Assembly (NCBI RefSeq): GCF_000178995.1
Contig: NZ_ADVZ01000001.1
Coordinates: 1,708,001-1,772,000, forward strand
DNA: 64,000 nucleotides
Reading direction: 5' to 3'
DNA from: Afipia sp. 1NLS2
GTDB taxonomy: Bacteria > Pseudomonadota > Alphaproteobacteria > Rhizobiales > Xanthobacteraceae
A program made the position numbers and the translations under genes. Shown here one piece after another: positions 62,717-64,000 of this stretch (the first letter of the stretch is position 1; each line of letters opens with the position of its first letter). A model generated the notes under the pieces. The model made no database searches, was not told the origin of the DNA, and worked only from the letters and a program-made list of their open reading frames with translations.

Positions 62717-64000
62717 ATGCCTTCGACTCCTCGGAAAATCACCGACGATCCCTACGGAGCGTTTCAGCTTATCAAGAGGCTGGTTGCGGAACAGGGCGCA
62801 CTTTATTGGCGGCGTTACCTGCTCGTATTTTTTCTGATGGCTATCGGGGCCGGCGCCAGCGCCGGGTCTGCATACCTGTTCGGCAAAGTTATCAACCAGG
62901 CTTATGTCTATCGCAGCATCAGCGGCATCATGACCCTGTCGATACTGGTCGTCGGGCTCTTTACCGCCAAAGGCATGGCCACCTATTTCCAGGCGGTAAT
63001 GTTGTCGCGGATCAGCAATGCCATCCTTGCCAACAATCAGCGCAGGCTCTTTGCGAAAATGATGCAGGAAAGCATCGGTTTTTATTCGCAATCGCATTCA
63101 TCGGACTATTTGAATCGTCTATCCGCAGGTGCGGCCTCGATCACTCAAGTGCTGTCGCTGATTATGACGGCCGTCGGCAAGGATTTTCTGACCTTGGTCG
63201 GCCTTGTTGCTGTGATGGTATCGCAGGATCCTTTATTGTCTTTGCTTAGTCTGGTTGTTGCGCCGCCGATGTTTCTGTTTGTGCGCAAGATCGTACATAG
63301 GGTGAAGAGTCTTGCCGCAAGCCAATTTCTCAGCGCGTCAACGATTATGGAGGCCGTGCAGGAATCCTTGCAGGGTATCCGCACGGTAAAGGCTTTTACC
63401 CTCGAAGGGACGATGCAGGCGCGCGTCGATCGGAGCGTTGCTGAAGTCGAAGCCCATGCAAACAAGATGGCTGTCGTTTCAAATCGCTCCGGCCCTTTGA
63501 TGGAGATGCTGGGCGGCATCGCGATCGCTGGTGCTTTGATGTACGGCGGCTATCGCGTCATCGGGACCAATGCGGCGCCGGGGCAGTTCGTATCGTTCAT
63601 CACGGCGTTTCTGCTTGCCTATGAACCGGCGAAGCGCCTCGCGCGTGTCAATATCGATCTGAGCGGCATGCTGATCGGCGCACGTATGCTGCTTGAAATC
63701 GTCGATAGCCCGGCTTCCGAGCCCGACGACAGTAACAAGCCGGCTTTGAAGCTCGCGCATGCGCAGGTCGAATTTCGCGACGTGACGTTTGCCTATCGTC
63801 CCGAGCAGCCTGTACTCAAGTCGATGAATTTCATCGCGCACCCTGGCAAGGTGACGGCGCTGGTTGGCCCATCCGGTGGCGGAAAGTCGACGATCCTATC
63901 GCTTCTCCTGCGATTTTACGAGGTGGATGGAGGAGCAGTGGTGATCGACGGCCAGCCGATCTCGGATTGCTCGCGTGCCTCGCTTCGCCGGCAGACTGCT
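62717..64000 (+). CDS. ABC exporter, MsbA/ABCB type, 5' part
   Basis: The frame runs off the right edge; 428 codons are seen. It has a six-helix membrane domain (about 35-330, with segments at 35-58, 75-92, 155-185 and 275-300) and the start of a nucleotide-binding domain with V-E-F-R-D-V-T-F-A-Y and Walker A G-P-S-G-G-G-K-S-T at 384-392. This fits a lipid-A or lipid-linked glycan flippase of the MsbA class. A single-polypeptide fusion is not the Wzm/Wzt layout. It is divergent from the glycosyltransferase gene. Confidence 0.85.
   Translation, partial: MPSTPRKITDDPYGAFQLIKRLVAEQGALYWRRYLLVFFLMAIGAGASAGSAYLFGKVINQAYVYRSISGIMTLSILVVGLFTAKGMATYFQAVMLSRISNAILANNQRRLFAKMMQESIGFYSQSHSSDYLNRLSAGAASITQVLSLIMTAVGKDFLTLVGLVAVMVSQDPLLSLLSLVVAPPMFLFVRKIVHRVKSLAASQFLSASTIMEAVQESLQGIRTVKAFTLEGTMQARVDRSVAEVEAHANKMAVVSNRSGPLMEMLGGIAIAGALMYGGYRVIGTNAAPGQFVSFITAFLLAYEPAKRLARVNIDLSGMLIGARMLLEIVDSPASEPDDSNKPALKLAHAQVEFRDVTFAYRPEQPVLKSMNFIAHPGKVTALVGPSGGGKSTILSLLLRFYEVDGGAVVIDGQPISDCSRASLRRQTA

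Noticed and set aside
61439-63097. 552-codon frame including the glycosyltransferase
   Set aside because: Residues before the ATG cluster near 62,551-62,587 lie antisense to the ABC exporter gene and show no family sequence.

Overview
The window is a high-GC alphaproteobacterial chromosome segment. An Irr-type Fur regulator beside fabA-fabB-fabI, divergent katG/oxyR, a dnaA-dnaN-recF-gyrB block next to rpsT, and the gene order pnp-rpsO-truB-rbfA-infB-ylxR-nusA-rimP all point to the Bradyrhizobium / Rhodopseudomonas / Nitrobacter / Afipia group (Nitrobacteraceae). I cannot fix the genus from sequence alone. Fifty-six protein genes are supported, two of them cut by the window edges. I see no tRNA, rRNA, CRISPR array or transposase.

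0-11 kb: the tail of an SH3-like protein, then irr (minus) divergent from fabA-fabB-fabI (plus), so a heme-binding iron regulator faces the anaerobic unsaturated-fatty-acid pathway. A GST, katG and oxyR (divergent, palindrome between them) and a Tat-signal superoxide dismutase form an oxidative-stress block, followed by pnp. 11-19 kb: the translation/transcription operon rimP-nusA-ylxR-infB-rbfA-truB-rpsO, read leftward from a leader holding a terminator-like hairpin. 19-33 kb: a DUF2336 gene, trmB, then a long leftward series: murJ, trpS, nfuA-like, tsaB, rimI, fur-like, miaB, phoH, ybeY, corC, lnt and a small XRE regulator. Many neighbours overlap by 1-8 bases, which suggests translational coupling.

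33-48 kb: an adenosine-kinase-like sugar kinase, malonyl-CoA decarboxylase, a pirin, a DUF4239 membrane protein, then gyrB, recF, dnaN, dnaA (all leftward), a 1.2-kb gene-free stretch without recognisable DnaA boxes, rpsT, msrA and a lone Wza-like export lipoprotein. 48-54 kb: an orphan hybrid histidine kinase and cysJ-cysI for assimilatory sulfite reduction.

54-64 kb: a surface-polysaccharide locus. rmlC and rmlA overlap; then, in visibly more AT-rich DNA, come an RmlD-like reductase, a WsaF-like glycosyltransferase, rmlB, an RgpF-type rhamnan-synthesis protein, another glycosyltransferase and the 5' part of an ABCB/MsbA-type exporter. Together they predict dTDP-L-rhamnose synthesis and assembly of a rhamnose-rich glycan. 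This is the only clearly accessory part of the window and the best place for something undescribed. The rest is mostly conserved housekeeping DNA whose main interest lies in intergenic control elements and a family of short dispersed palindromes.
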